NCBI GenBank assembly: GCA_019420305.1
Contig: JAHZHL010000003.1
Location: 62,001-126,000, forward strand
Reading direction: 5' to 3'
Source of the DNA: Bacillota bacterium
GTDB taxonomy: Bacteria; Bacillota; Clostridia; Peptostreptococcales; Anaerovoracaceae
DNA: 64,000 bases
Part shown: positions 8,401 to 16,758 of the stretch, piece after piece
Numbering within the stretch: the stretch's first letter is position 1
How the letters are laid out: each line of letters opens with the position of its first letter
Position numbers and translations under genes: made by a program
Notes under the pieces: generated by a model
Databases searched by the model: none
What the model was told of the DNA's origin: nothing
The model's input: only the letters and a program-made list of their open reading frames with translations

Positions 8401-8429
8401 ATTATAGCAAATACGCCTCTGTTCTTCAA
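8401..8429 (-). promoter_or_regulatory. Strong promoter upstream of 6S RNA
   Basis: On the minus strand TTGAAG (8424-8429), 17 bases, TATAAT (8401-8406), with TGC just before the -10 box (extended -10). Transcription should start near 8394, about 100 bases before the mature 6S RNA. This implies a precursor with a 5' hairpin (ATTCAGGA pairing with TCCTGAAT) or a second, weaker promoter nearer the RNA. Confidence 0.7.
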
Positions 8430-8457
8430 GAGCAACCGGCGGATTGTAATAAAATTT

Positions 8458-9318
8458 TTAAATGCTCAGCTGATTTGGATCCCACCCCAGCACATACATC
8501 TGTGTCGGAGCGAAATAGCGGTAAGTTCCTCTTTGTGTCTTCTCTATGCGCATATCACAATTCCTCATAAAGCGTTCCCTGTTTTCCTCCGGAACTTCTC
8601 CGAATCCTGCCAGGTAATTATACAGTTCCTCTCTGGTTTTCGCCTCGTGTTCCCATCCGCCATCCACATAAGAAACTTCCGGATTGGCTCCCGCGTCATA
8701 TAACAAGTTAAACGGAACATTCAGCCCCAACATTCTGGTCTGCGAGAAATCCGTTTTACCTGCGCCCGTCTTACGGATCTTTTCCCAGGTCGGATTCACA
8801 CCATCAAACAATTCCGCCATTACAAACCGATAGGGCTGTTTTGTAAAAGACAGAGAATAGCAGTACTTCCTCGCGCATTTGCTGAATTTCAGAATATCCG
8901 CCTGGGCCGGCGAAATGCAGGCAACCGCAATATCCGCGACCGGAATTTCCTTTCCCGGATCGCAGGTGTGCCAGTTGTCAATCCGCTTTATCGTAACATT
9001 ATCCAACCCTTCTTCCTTTACATTCTCTCTACAGTGAGCAAGCATCCGCTCGCCGGCATCAACACTGTATACATGCTTTGCCTTGCGGGCAAGAGGAAGG
9101 GTCAGTCGCCCGGTTCCGCAGCACGCGTCCAGTACGGTGTCTTCTTTTGTAATCTGTGTCAGCGCGTCCACCTGAGCCTGGGAAAATTTTTTCTCAAAAT
9201 CGATTCGTTTCTGCCAGCCGTCCGCGCCCGCATCCCACCGCTTGGCATCCTCATCGCTTGTGGACACCGCCCAGTTTGTCATTTTCTCAAAGATCCTCCA
9301 GTTTACAATTCCATCCAT
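8458..9318 (-). CDS. Class I SAM-dependent methyltransferase
   Basis: A 286-residue protein with a Rossmann methyltransferase core: motif I VLDACCGTGRLTL near residue 90, then YSVDAGERML (acidic residue binding the SAM ribose) and DNVTIKRIDNW. The N-terminal ~65 residues (WDAGADGWQKRIDFEK) resemble ubiE-like or metalloprotein-associated methyltransferases in anaerobes. Substrate is unknown. The ATG at 9318 follows GAGAGGAG at a six-base gap and is preferred to the in-frame GTG seven codons upstream. It is separated from the 6S promoter by only about 30 bases and stands apart from the yebC gene upstream by 99 bases. Confidence 0.85.
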   Translation of the reverse strand: MDGIVNWRIFEKMTNWAVSTSDEDAKRWDAGADGWQKRIDFEKKFSQAQVDALTQITKEDTVLDACCGTGRLTLPLARKAKHVYSVDAGERMLAHCRENVKEEGLDNVTIKRIDNWHTCDPGKEIPVADIAVACISPAQADILKFSKCARKYCYSLSFTKQPYRFVMAELFDGVNPTWEKIRKTGAGKTDFSQTRMLGLNVPFNLLYDAGANPEVSYVDGGWEHEAKTREELYNYLAGFGEVPEENRERFMRNCDMRIEKTQRGTYRYFAPTQMYVLGWDPNQLSI

Positions 9319-9417
9319 GCGCAACTCCTCTCTTTTCACAGCGCCTATATAAAAACCTCCTTATCCAATGGGATTCCCATTCGAAAAAGAGGTTTTCCAC
9401 ACATGTAACTAATATCT

Positions 9418-10143
9418 TTAGCTTTCCAGATCCACCGTGCAGTTGTGGTAAACCTTCTGCACATCGTCGTTATCTTCCAGCATTTCAATCATCTTTTTCA
9501 GGTTCTTGATGTCGTGCTCCTCGGTCGGCGTGGATTCTACGGAAGGTAGATATTCAATATCCGCTTCCACAAACTCATATCCCGCGGCTTTCAGAGCCTC
9601 ATTCACGCTGTCAAAATCCTCCGGAGCCGTCAGTACTTCATAACAGTCATCATAGGTAACCATGTCGTCCATACCCGCTTCCAGGGCAGCTTCCATCAGC
9701 GCATCCTCATCTACGGAATCGGTTTTTTCAATGACAATCACGCCCTTCTGATCGAACATATAGGATACGCATCCCGGAGAACCCAGGTTACCTCCGAATT
9801 TGTCAAAGGCATGCTTCATCGCCGCTGTGGTTCGATTCTTATTATCCGTCAGAACATCGACAATGACCGCTACGCCGGCAGCGCCGTACCCTTCAAAGCG
9901 ACCGGTTTCATATGTCTCGCCAGCCAGTTCGCCGGTTCCCTTCTTGATCGCTCTTTTAATATTATCATTAGGCATATTGATGCTCTTTGCTTTTTCAATT
10001 GCGTGCTTTAATGCTACGTTGTAATCCGGATCTCCTCCGTTTTTCGCCGCAACCGTAATCGCTCTGGCATACTTTGTAAACACCGCGGCCCGTTTGGAAT
10101 CCTGTTTTTCTTTTCTTCCCGCAATTGTACCGTGTCTTCCCAT
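9418..10143 (-). CDS. YebC/PmpR family protein
   Basis: A 241-residue protein starting MGRHGTIAGRKEKQDSKRA, the N-terminal signature of the YebC/TACO1 family, with INMPNDNIKRAIKKG and YGAAGVAVIVDVLTDN in the expected order. Family members were first described as DNA-binding regulators; more recent work links YebC proteins to translation through difficult sequences such as proline runs. The sequence does not decide between these roles. The start at the MGRHG methionine has GAAGGAGG upstream and replaces a longer in-frame start. Upstream lies a good sigma-A promoter (10178-10206). Confidence 0.93.
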   Translation of the reverse strand: MGRHGTIAGRKEKQDSKRAAVFTKYARAITVAAKNGGDPDYNVALKHAIEKAKSINMPNDNIKRAIKKGTGELAGETYETGRFEGYGAAGVAVIVDVLTDNKNRTTAAMKHAFDKFGGNLGSPGCVSYMFDQKGVIVIEKTDSVDEDALMEAALEAGMDDMVTYDDCYEVLTAPEDFDSVNEALKAAGYEFVEADIEYLPSVESTPTEEHDIKNLKKMIEMLEDNDDVQKVYHNCTVDLES

Positions 10144-10177
10144 CAAGACACCTCCTTCGTATATTTTTAACTTATAT

Positions 10178-10206
10178 AGTATACACGAAAACCGCTCTGC
10201 TTTCAA
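10178..10206 (-). promoter_or_regulatory. Sigma-A promoter of the YebC gene
   Basis: On the minus strand TTGAAA (10201-10206), 17 bases, TATACT (10178-10183), 35 bases before the start codon at 10143. Confidence 0.7.
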
Positions 10207-10244
10207 CCGCAAAAGTTTTCATCGGCACGGCCGCGGTTACTTAT

Positions 10245-11615
10245 CTATTTCAGTCCATATTCCACCAGCTTGTTGAACAGCTGTCTCCTGGAAATATCCA
10301 GAATTTCCGCCACTTTATTCATATCTTTCGGATAACGTTCCAAAAGACTTGCGATATACGCTTTCTCCACTTTTCCGCGGTACTCTTTGAGGGAAATCGT
10401 AAGATCCATCGCTTCACTTTGCACTTGCTGCGCGGTTCTCTGATTTTTTACAACATCGGAAGGCAAATAAGCTTCCCGGATTTCTCCTTTCTCCGAAAGC
10501 ACTACAAGACGCTCGATAATATTTTTCAATTCCCGGACGTTTCCCGGATAGGAATAGCCTGCCAACAGTTCTTTTACGGAATTCTCCACATCCGTAATCC
10601 GTTTGTTCATCTCGCGCTGATATTTATCAAAGAAATACTGAATAAACAAAGGAATATCCTCCGGCCGTTCCCGGAGAGGCGGCAGTTCCAGCACAATCGT
10701 GCTGATCCGATAAAACAAATCGTCTCGAAAGGATCCATCGCCCATATCCTTCCGCAAATTGTGGTTGGTGGCGGTAATCAGACGGAAATCCACATTGATG
10801 GGCGTACTGCTCCCCAGACGGTAGATCTGTTTATTCTCAATGGCCTTCAGAAGCTTAGCCTGTAAGTTCACGGAAACGCCTCCTATTTCATCCAGAAACA
10901 AGGTTCCACCGTTAGACGCTTCAAACAACCCGATTCTGCGCCGATCCGCTCCGGTAAACGCTCCCTTTTCATGGCCGAACAATTCAGATTCCAGGATGGA
11001 CTCCGACAGCGCCTGGCAGTTCAGCTCCATAAAGTTGGCTTCTTTTCGCTTACTTTTCTGATGGATAAACGAAGCCAGCACTTCCTTTCCCGTTCCTGAC
11101 TCTCCCAGAATCAGAATATTGGAATCGCTTTGAGCCGCCCGCTCCGCGAGCTCCATCATCTGCCGATATTTTTTATTTCTGCTTTCCAGCATAAAGTTGC
11201 CGTTCAACTTTTCTTTGAGAATCGCATTGTCCCTTTTCATTTTCCTCGCGTCCCGAAGTTTGCGAACCTCCATAAAGAGTTCTTCCGGATCACGCCCTTT
11301 TGTAACGTATGAATACGCCCCCGCTTTCATGGCGTCGACTGCTTTCTCAATGGTTCCGTGAGCGGTCAGCATGATCACTTCCGTATCCCAGTCCCTTTTT
11401 TTGATTTCTTCCAGCAGCTGCCTTCCGTCCATCACCGGCATGCACAGATCCGTGATCACCAGATCAAACGACTTTTTTTCCAGCTTTTCCACTGCTTCCT
11501 GGCCGTTCCCGCAGGTGTCCACCTTATATCCCTTTCCGGTCAAAATCATTTTTAATACATCGCAATAATCCTTTTCATCGTCTACAACTAGAATATTAAA
11601 GTTTTCTCTGTTCAT
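10245..11615 (-). CDS. NtrC-family sigma-54 response regulator
   Basis: A 456-residue transcription activator with three domains. The receiver domain (residues 1-~120) has the acidic pair D12/D13 and phospho-acceptor D56 in VITDLCMPVMDG. The AAA+ domain contains Walker A GESGTGKE, the sigma-54-contacting GAFTGA loop in HEKGAFTGADRRR, Walker B GGTLFLDEIG and the arginine-finger region LPPLRERPEDIP. A Fis-type helix-turn-helix ends the protein (AEILDISRRQLFNKLVEYG). Presence of GAFTGA shows that the host has sigma-54. The gene overlaps the 3' end of the histidine kinase by 20 bases and is the last gene of an operon starting with a permease. A sigma-54-like promoter and long palindrome upstream of a second permease (16597-16739) are its likely targets. 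Confidence 0.97.
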   Translation of the reverse strand: MNRENFNILVVDDEKDYCDVLKMILTGKGYKVDTCGNGQEAVEKLEKKSFDLVITDLCMPVMDGRQLLEEIKKRDWDTEVIMLTAHGTIEKAVDAMKAGAYSYVTKGRDPEELFMEVRKLRDARKMKRDNAILKEKLNGNFMLESRNKKYRQMMELAERAAQSDSNILILGESGTGKEVLASFIHQKSKRKEANFMELNCQALSESILESELFGHEKGAFTGADRRRIGLFEASNGGTLFLDEIGGVSVNLQAKLLKAIENKQIYRLGSSTPINVDFRLITATNHNLRKDMGDGSFRDDLFYRISTIVLELPPLRERPEDIPLFIQYFFDKYQREMNKRITDVENSVKELLAGYSYPGNVRELKNIIERLVVLSEKGEIREAYLPSDVVKNQRTAQQVQSEAMDLTISLKEYRGKVEKAYIASLLERYPKDMNKVAEILDISRRQLFNKLVEYGLK

Positions 11616-13569
11616 CCGCGTCCTCCATTCCGAGAGGCAGGATCACCCTGAAGGTTGTTCCCGCTCCCACTTTGCTTGTCACTTTAATTTGCCCGTTCAT
11701 TTTCTGTATTTCATTATAGACGATGTACAGCCCCAATCCGTTTCCTTCTGTCGTACGCTTTGTCGTAAAAAACGGATTGAAAATATCGTCCAGAATATCT
11801 TCTTCGATTCCGGTTCCCGTATCCGACACTTCCACACAAAACTCCCCCTCCCGGCGTTGTACACGAATCATCAGTTTTCCATTCTGATCCATAGCGTCAA
11901 TGGCGTTAGATACCAAATTGATCAAAATGATATCGAAGGACTCCACTGCCATCCGTACCGGAAAATCCTCCTCGCACTGAACGGAAATAAAAATCTGCTT
12001 TTTCTTTATCAGTCCCTTATTCAGAGAAATTACGGAGTTAATATGCTCCACAATCGGAACCTCTTCTTTCACTTTTGAGGAAACTCTCGAAAAGTTCAGC
12101 AGGTTGTCAATAATATTACCCGCTGTATCCACGGATTTTTCAATGGCCTGCACCGCCTGTGCCTGAGAGTTTTCATCTTTCATTGTTTTCAGCACATAAC
12201 AGTAATTACGGATTACACCCAGCGGATTTCGAATTTCATGAGCGACTCCCGCGGCAAGCTGGCCTACCGCGATCATCTTATTATCCTGCAGCATCTGACG
12301 CTCTGCCATCCGCACGCCAGTCACATCGCTGGCCATAAACAGCAGCTTTTCCACCTCGCCTTTCGGACTCATAATAGGAAACACGTTTACCTCCAAGATC
12401 TGCCTCTTCATCGTAATTTCTCTGGATGCTCTCTTCCCGGTATTTCCCGTATAACGCAGCATTTCCTGGAGTCCCTCCCGCATCTTCCTCGGAAACTGCA
12501 GAACTTCTGTGATATCTTTCCCCATACATTCCCGGTTCACATAGTTTAAAAAAGCGCGGTTAATATCTAAAATAACGCCTTCCGGTGTCAGCTCCGCCAT
12601 ATAATAAGATACGCTATTAAATGTAGTCTGCATCTCCTGCTTGCTGGCAACCAGCTGCTTCATCCTCTCCGTCAGTTCGCTGTACAAATTTTTATTTGAC
12701 TGATAATATACAAAGAACGTACAAAAGACTGCCGCAAAAACGATGAGCAGCAGCGCTGCCATATCTCCGTACCGACTGTCCTCCACCAGAGGCTCGGAAA
12801 TCCCGAACCACTTTTCCTGGGCCTGCACCATCAGCTGCTTTCGATCCGCGCATTGAATAGATTTATTGACAATACTGTAAAGAAGCGGGTTTGTATCCTC
12901 GATCAGAATACATACATTCTGTTTCGTAAAATCCGTATTGATATCTTCATACTGTTGCAGAATTCCCTTCTCCTTCAAGACGGAAACAACGGCAGTCTGA
13001 TCCCCCAGAATGCAGTCCGCTCCTTCCTCCTCGGCAAGGGAAACAACCTCTCTCACAGAATCTGCCTCCTTTAGGCGTATGGACTTCCCATTATAGGAAA
13101 GGGCCCGTTTTTCCTCATCGGTAAGCATCCCCTTCAGACAAATTCCATCCAGCCGATGCAAAGTATCCGCGTCGGTCCGCACAAACAGACTTCCCTCCAC
13201 CTGAAAGAGCGGGGATGTAAAATCCATGTTTTTTTCTTGTTCCCGGAGCGCTTCATCGACTACCGCAAGCGCAGCGTCCGCGTTCTTCGGATTATCTGTA
13301 ATCCGGACGCGCAGCCCGGAAACGTCCAGTACAGAGTTCAGATAGTCCTCCAGAAACCCTGTATCAAAATAGGACAGACGTTCGTCAATCCGCAGCGTGA
13401 TTGTCTTTTTTTCCCGTATTAACGCGCGTTCCCGCTGATTAAAGGTCACTTTTTCCTTTTCACTCGAAATAATCTTAACGGAATCCGTTGTGCCGGAATA
13501 AATAAGGATCGCGAAAATAACGGCAATCAAAATGATAATGAGTATCACATCTTTTCGTTTTTGCCGCAT
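11596..13569 (-). CDS. Sensor histidine kinase with binding-protein-like sensor and PAS domain
   Basis: A 657-residue membrane kinase. A first membrane helix (residues ~7-23) leads into an extracellular domain of ~230 residues resembling family 3 solute-binding proteins (ITLRIDERLSYFDTG, later MDFTSPLFQVEGSLFV). A second helix (AALLLIVFAAVFCTFF) is followed by a PAS domain, the HisKA domain with phospho-acceptor His in GVAHEIRNPLGVI, and an ATPase domain with NLVSNAIDAM, VSDTGTGI and GNGLGLYIVYN. Such sensors often read extracellular amino acids or organic acids. The start is placed at the ATG at 13569, which has GAAGGAGG; the start lies two bases after the upstream permease stop, so the two are coupled. 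It forms a pair with the overlapping sigma-54 regulator. Confidence 0.95.
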   Translation of the reverse strand: MRQKRKDVILIIILIAVIFAILIYSGTTDSVKIISSEKEKVTFNQRERALIREKKTITLRIDERLSYFDTGFLEDYLNSVLDVSGLRVRITDNPKNADAALAVVDEALREQEKNMDFTSPLFQVEGSLFVRTDADTLHRLDGICLKGMLTDEEKRALSYNGKSIRLKEADSVREVVSLAEEEGADCILGDQTAVVSVLKEKGILQQYEDINTDFTKQNVCILIEDTNPLLYSIVNKSIQCADRKQLMVQAQEKWFGISEPLVEDSRYGDMAALLLIVFAAVFCTFFVYYQSNKNLYSELTERMKQLVASKQEMQTTFNSVSYYMAELTPEGVILDINRAFLNYVNRECMGKDITEVLQFPRKMREGLQEMLRYTGNTGKRASREITMKRQILEVNVFPIMSPKGEVEKLLFMASDVTGVRMAERQMLQDNKMIAVGQLAAGVAHEIRNPLGVIRNYCYVLKTMKDENSQAQAVQAIEKSVDTAGNIIDNLLNFSRVSSKVKEEVPIVEHINSVISLNKGLIKKKQIFISVQCEEDFPVRMAVESFDIILINLVSNAIDAMDQNGKLMIRVQRREGEFCVEVSDTGTGIEEDILDDIFNPFFTTKRTTEGNGLGLYIVYNEIQKMNGQIKVTSKVGAGTTFRVILPLGMEDADEQRKL

Positions 13570-13570
13570 T

Positions 13571-14992
13571 CTACTGCCTCCTTCTTGCCATTTTCTCGCC
13601 AAAGATCAGCACCTCTCTCTCCTCGCGGCTGATTCTGCCGAAATCTTTCCGGGTTCGGAGAGCCAGTCCCGCTCCCAGCGCCATCCAGACAAGGAACAGA
13701 AGCATCTCGCTGAAAGAATTCCGATTGGTAAGTGTGTCCTGCACATAAATAATAAAATAAAGAATCGTAATTCCTGTCATGCACACTCCCAAAGGCATTC
13801 CATATTTCACTTTAAACGGGCGCGCCAGTTCCGGCTCTTTTTTCCGCAGAACTACAAAAGACATACAGACACAGCAGTATGCGAAAACCGCGCAGAAAGA
13901 GCTGATATCCACGAACCACAGCAGCGCGTTCTGTCCCAGAAGCGGCGCCGCGATACAGACAATTCCCACCAAAAGCGTAGCTGCCCAGGGAGTCCGATAC
14001 TTCGGATGCACCACACCAAAAACCGCCGGAAGCATTTTAGCCCTTCCCATAGCGAAAAGCAGCCGGGTCGCCCCCATAAAAAAACCGTTCCAGGAAGTCA
14101 GAATTCCCAGCATTCCTCCCAGTACAAGAATGGATCCGAAAAAATCATCTCCATACGCGTAGGAAATAACATCTGCCGCCGGGATAAGGCCGGACATCCG
14201 CACTTCCAGGGGAGCGGAAAAGGCCAGCCCCACAATGATAATCAGGTACCAGGAAACGCTGAAAACAATACAAACCAGCACCATTTTCCCAACGCCCCTC
14301 GGAGGAATGTTCATCTCTTCCGCGGACTGGGGCAATACATCAAATCCCACCAGCATGGAAGGAATCATTAAAAACACATAGATAAACCCGTCAAGACTTC
14401 CAAAGCTTTCTCCCACGTTTTCCATTCCGCCAAATGTCAAGCCGCCGAACAAAAGCAGAAGCGCTACCAGAACAATCGCCGCGGTTCCCATCACCTGAAA
14501 AAGAACAGCCGGTCTGCTGGCAAAAAGATTCAAAAGAAGCATAATAACCGCTCCCAGCATCCCTACTATCGCCCAGGAAAGATGTACCGTATATCCCGCA
14601 ATCTCCCACAGCGGCAGATAAAGCCCGATGGGCAGAATCGAATCCAGCGCGGTGGCCAGCGCGATTCCCTCCCAGGCCGCTACGCCCAGATAAGCAAACG
14701 CCAGCACCCATCCCACCAGCCAGGCCGCTTTTCCGCCCATCGCCCGATACATATATACAACTTCTCCGCCTGCCTGCGGCAATGCGGAAGTCAGTTCCCC
14801 ATAGAGCGCTCCAACCCCCAGGATAATCAGGGAGCCAATCAGAAACGCGAGAATGGTTCCCCAGAACCCTGCCTGTGTCAGCCAGGTAGACGCCAGCATC
14901 ACCCAGCTCCATCCAACCATGGTTCCGAATCCGATTGCCAGAACATCCGTCCTTCCCAGTACCTTACTTAACGAATTGCGATGTCCTTCCAT
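13571..14992 (-). CDS. APC-family amino acid permease (operon with two-component system)
   Basis: A 473-residue permease with about 12 membrane helices. It has the TM1 signature of APC transporters (AIGFGTMVGWSWVMLA) and, in the middle, VGFDVLPQSAEEMNIPPR, typical of the family. It is a paralog of the protein encoded just upstream: both share the C-terminal motif of the type F-G-(D/E)-x-(Y/M) after a charged cytosolic tail. Substrate is unknown; family members carry amino acids, polyamines or 4-aminobutyrate. The gene is followed after one base by the kinase gene, so a transporter-plus-sensor unit is likely, and the permease may also report ligand flux to the kinase. The ribosome site is a modest AAAGGTG. 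Confidence 0.93.
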   Translation of the reverse strand: MEGHRNSLSKVLGRTDVLAIGFGTMVGWSWVMLASTWLTQAGFWGTILAFLIGSLIILGVGALYGELTSALPQAGGEVVYMYRAMGGKAAWLVGWVLAFAYLGVAAWEGIALATALDSILPIGLYLPLWEIAGYTVHLSWAIVGMLGAVIMLLLNLFASRPAVLFQVMGTAAIVLVALLLLFGGLTFGGMENVGESFGSLDGFIYVFLMIPSMLVGFDVLPQSAEEMNIPPRGVGKMVLVCIVFSVSWYLIIIVGLAFSAPLEVRMSGLIPAADVISYAYGDDFFGSILVLGGMLGILTSWNGFFMGATRLLFAMGRAKMLPAVFGVVHPKYRTPWAATLLVGIVCIAAPLLGQNALLWFVDISSFCAVFAYCCVCMSFVVLRKKEPELARPFKVKYGMPLGVCMTGITILYFIIYVQDTLTNRNSFSEMLLFLVWMALGAGLALRTRKDFGRISREEREVLIFGEKMARRRQ

Positions 14993-15023
14993 ACCGCACC
15001 TTTCTCAACCAAACAATAAAAAT

Positions 15024-15062
15024 ATAATAAGGCAGTGAGCGTTCTGCCCACTACCTTATTAT
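15024..15062 (-). terminator. Hairpin terminator between the two permease genes
   Basis: An inverted repeat (ATAATAAGG and CCTTATTAT with inner AGTG/CACT pairs) is followed on the minus strand by ATTTTTATT. It would partly end transcription after the upstream permease, leaving the second permease dependent on readthrough or its own promoter. Confidence 0.65.
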
Positions 15063-15094
15063 ACTGAATCTTGTTTCCTTTTGAAAGAATAATT

Positions 15095-16540
15095 CTAAAA
15101 TCTCTTATATTCGTCTCCGAACATCTGGAATTCCACTTCTTCGGCTGTAGCCTTTCCATTTGCCGAACACTTGTTGGCAATGAAGAGTATGACACCCAGT
15201 ACCAGCCAGCCGCCAACCAGAGCCCATTCGATGGGTTTCAGCGGAGTCGGGCTGTAAATCGGCAGATACAAGGAAATCATAAACAGCGCTACCAGAACGG
15301 CCAGGAATCCAACCAGAACACCTGCGGTCTTTACTTTGAACGGACGTTCCAGTGTCGGCTCCTTCTTTCTCAGAACCAGATAGGAGAGGGATACCATGAA
15401 GTATGCCACAACGGTTCCGAAAGCAGCCGCGTTAACAAACCAGCTCAGAGCGCTTTTTCCAAGCAGCGGTGCCAGGAAGGTAATGATACCTACCATCAGG
15501 ATAGCAACTGTCGGAGATCCGTATTTCGGATGAACTTTCGCGAATACACCCGGCAGCATGTGCGCTCTCGCCATGGAGAATAATACTCTGGAAGCACCTA
15601 CGATAAATCCGTTCCAGGAGGTCAGGATTCCGCACATCGCGGCGATAATCATGATCTTGCCGAACACCGGGCTTCCCATCGCGTATGCCCACGCGTTAGC
15701 TACCGGTACGCAGTTCGGATCCGCATTGTATCCTGCCAGAACATCTCCCGGTGTGGACAGCGCGGTCGCCAGAATCATGATAATGTACCAGGTTGCCGCC
15801 ATAACGATTGCGATAATCATAACTTTTCCGATTTTTCCAAGTGGAATGTTCATTTCTTCCGCAGCCTGCGGGATTACGTCAAATCCTACGAACATCGCCG
15901 GTACTGCCAGTACAACAGCGGTAAAGCCAGCGCCGTCTGTGAACATCGGCTGCAGATTTTCCATGGTACCGGTTGCTGTGCTGCTGACGAAAAACGCGAT
16001 TCCACCGATCGCCATCGCAACTGTTGCCGTAGTCTGGAAAATCGCGGAAGCTTTCGCTCCTCTGTAGTTCAGAATTGTCATGATAACGGAACCAACGCAT
16101 CCGATCAGCAGGAACATACCGGTCACTTCGGATCCCTGCAGCTCGTACAGCACTCCCAGTTCCGGAAGCAGTCCCTGGAATAAGAATCCCAGCGCGTTTG
16201 CCAGCGCCGGTCCCTCCCAGGCGGCTACTCCAATGTAAGCCAGGGTAATCATCCATCCTGTAAACCAGGACGCGTTGTAGCCCATGGCTCTGTAGGAAAA
16301 CACCAATTCGCCCCCTGCCAGCGGCAGCATCGGCGTCAGTTCCGCATAGGTCAGACCTACGAAAATTGCCATAATACCGCCCAGTACGAACGCTAAAATC
16401 GCGCCTATCGTACCGCCGTTTCCTACCCAGGAACCGGCCAGCATGATCCAGCCCCATCCGATCATCGTACCGAACGCGAGAGCCAGAACATCCTTCATCT
16501 TGAGTGATCTCTGAAGTTCTTGTCTTCCTCCTTGGCTCAT
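15095..16540 (-). CDS. APC-family amino acid permease behind a sigma-54-type promoter
   Basis: A 481-residue transporter with about 12 helices, clearly paralogous to the next permease: the TM1 segment LAFGTMIGWGWIMLAGSW and the loop VGFDVIPQAAEEMNIPLG match it almost residue for residue. The C-terminal tail ends EFQMFGDEYKRF. The ATG has an AAGGAGG ribosome site. What sets this copy apart is upstream DNA: a sigma-54-like -24/-12 element ending 57 bases before the ATG and a perfect 48-bp palindrome about 150-200 bases before it. Together with the adjacent sigma-54 two-component system, this suggests inducible uptake of the compound sensed by the kinase. Substrate cannot be read from sequence. 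Confidence 0.93.
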   Translation of the reverse strand: MSQGGRQELQRSLKMKDVLALAFGTMIGWGWIMLAGSWVGNGGTIGAILAFVLGGIMAIFVGLTYAELTPMLPLAGGELVFSYRAMGYNASWFTGWMITLAYIGVAAWEGPALANALGFLFQGLLPELGVLYELQGSEVTGMFLLIGCVGSVIMTILNYRGAKASAIFQTTATVAMAIGGIAFFVSSTATGTMENLQPMFTDGAGFTAVVLAVPAMFVGFDVIPQAAEEMNIPLGKIGKVMIIAIVMAATWYIIMILATALSTPGDVLAGYNADPNCVPVANAWAYAMGSPVFGKIMIIAAMCGILTSWNGFIVGASRVLFSMARAHMLPGVFAKVHPKYGSPTVAILMVGIITFLAPLLGKSALSWFVNAAAFGTVVAYFMVSLSYLVLRKKEPTLERPFKVKTAGVLVGFLAVLVALFMISLYLPIYSPTPLKPIEWALVGGWLVLGVILFIANKCSANGKATAEEVEFQMFGDEYKRF

Positions 16541-16596
16541 AATAAATCCTCCTTTGGTAAAATAATATAGAAATAATTGCGTACGCCTCTATAAAA

Positions 16597-16612
16597 TACA
16601 AAATTCATGCCA
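16597..16612 (-). promoter_or_regulatory. Sigma-54-type promoter of the permease gene
   Basis: The minus strand reads TGGCATGAATTTTGTA, against the consensus TGGCAC-N5-TTGCA. GG and G(T) are ten bases apart, the strict sigma-54 spacing; the main deviation is GT for GC in the -12 box. Transcription should start about 46 bases before the ATG. A sigma-54 activator is encoded downstream in the same gene cluster. Confidence 0.65.
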
Positions 16613-16691
16613 TAATCAAAATTTTAAAAAAATTCCACTTTGCCATTGAAATTTACAGTCCTTTCCTGCGCGCTCAAGTTTGAAAAGAAAG

Positions 16692-16739
16692 AAAAGAAGC
16701 TTCGAATTGGAAATTAATTTCCAATTCGAAGCTTCTTTT
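16692..16739. repeat. Perfect 48-bp palindrome
   Basis: The first 24 bases (AAAAGAAGCTTCGAATTGGA followed by AATT) are followed directly by their exact reverse complement. It lies between the MurE-like gene (stop at 16759) and the sigma-54 promoter. As RNA it would form a 22-24 bp stem followed on the minus strand by CTTTCTTTTC, so it can be a terminator for the MurE-like operon. As DNA it sits about 106-153 bases upstream of the predicted sigma-54 start, where activators bind, so it may be an enhancer site for the response regulator. Confidence 0.9.
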
Positions 16740-16758
16740 ATGAAGTTTATTTCCAGCT

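Noticed and set aside
13571..16540. Calling the permeases 4-aminobutyrate transporters
   Set aside because: Attractive because of the 4-hydroxybutyrate cluster 8 kb away, but substrate-determining residues cannot be read and no 4-aminobutyrate transaminase is present in the window.
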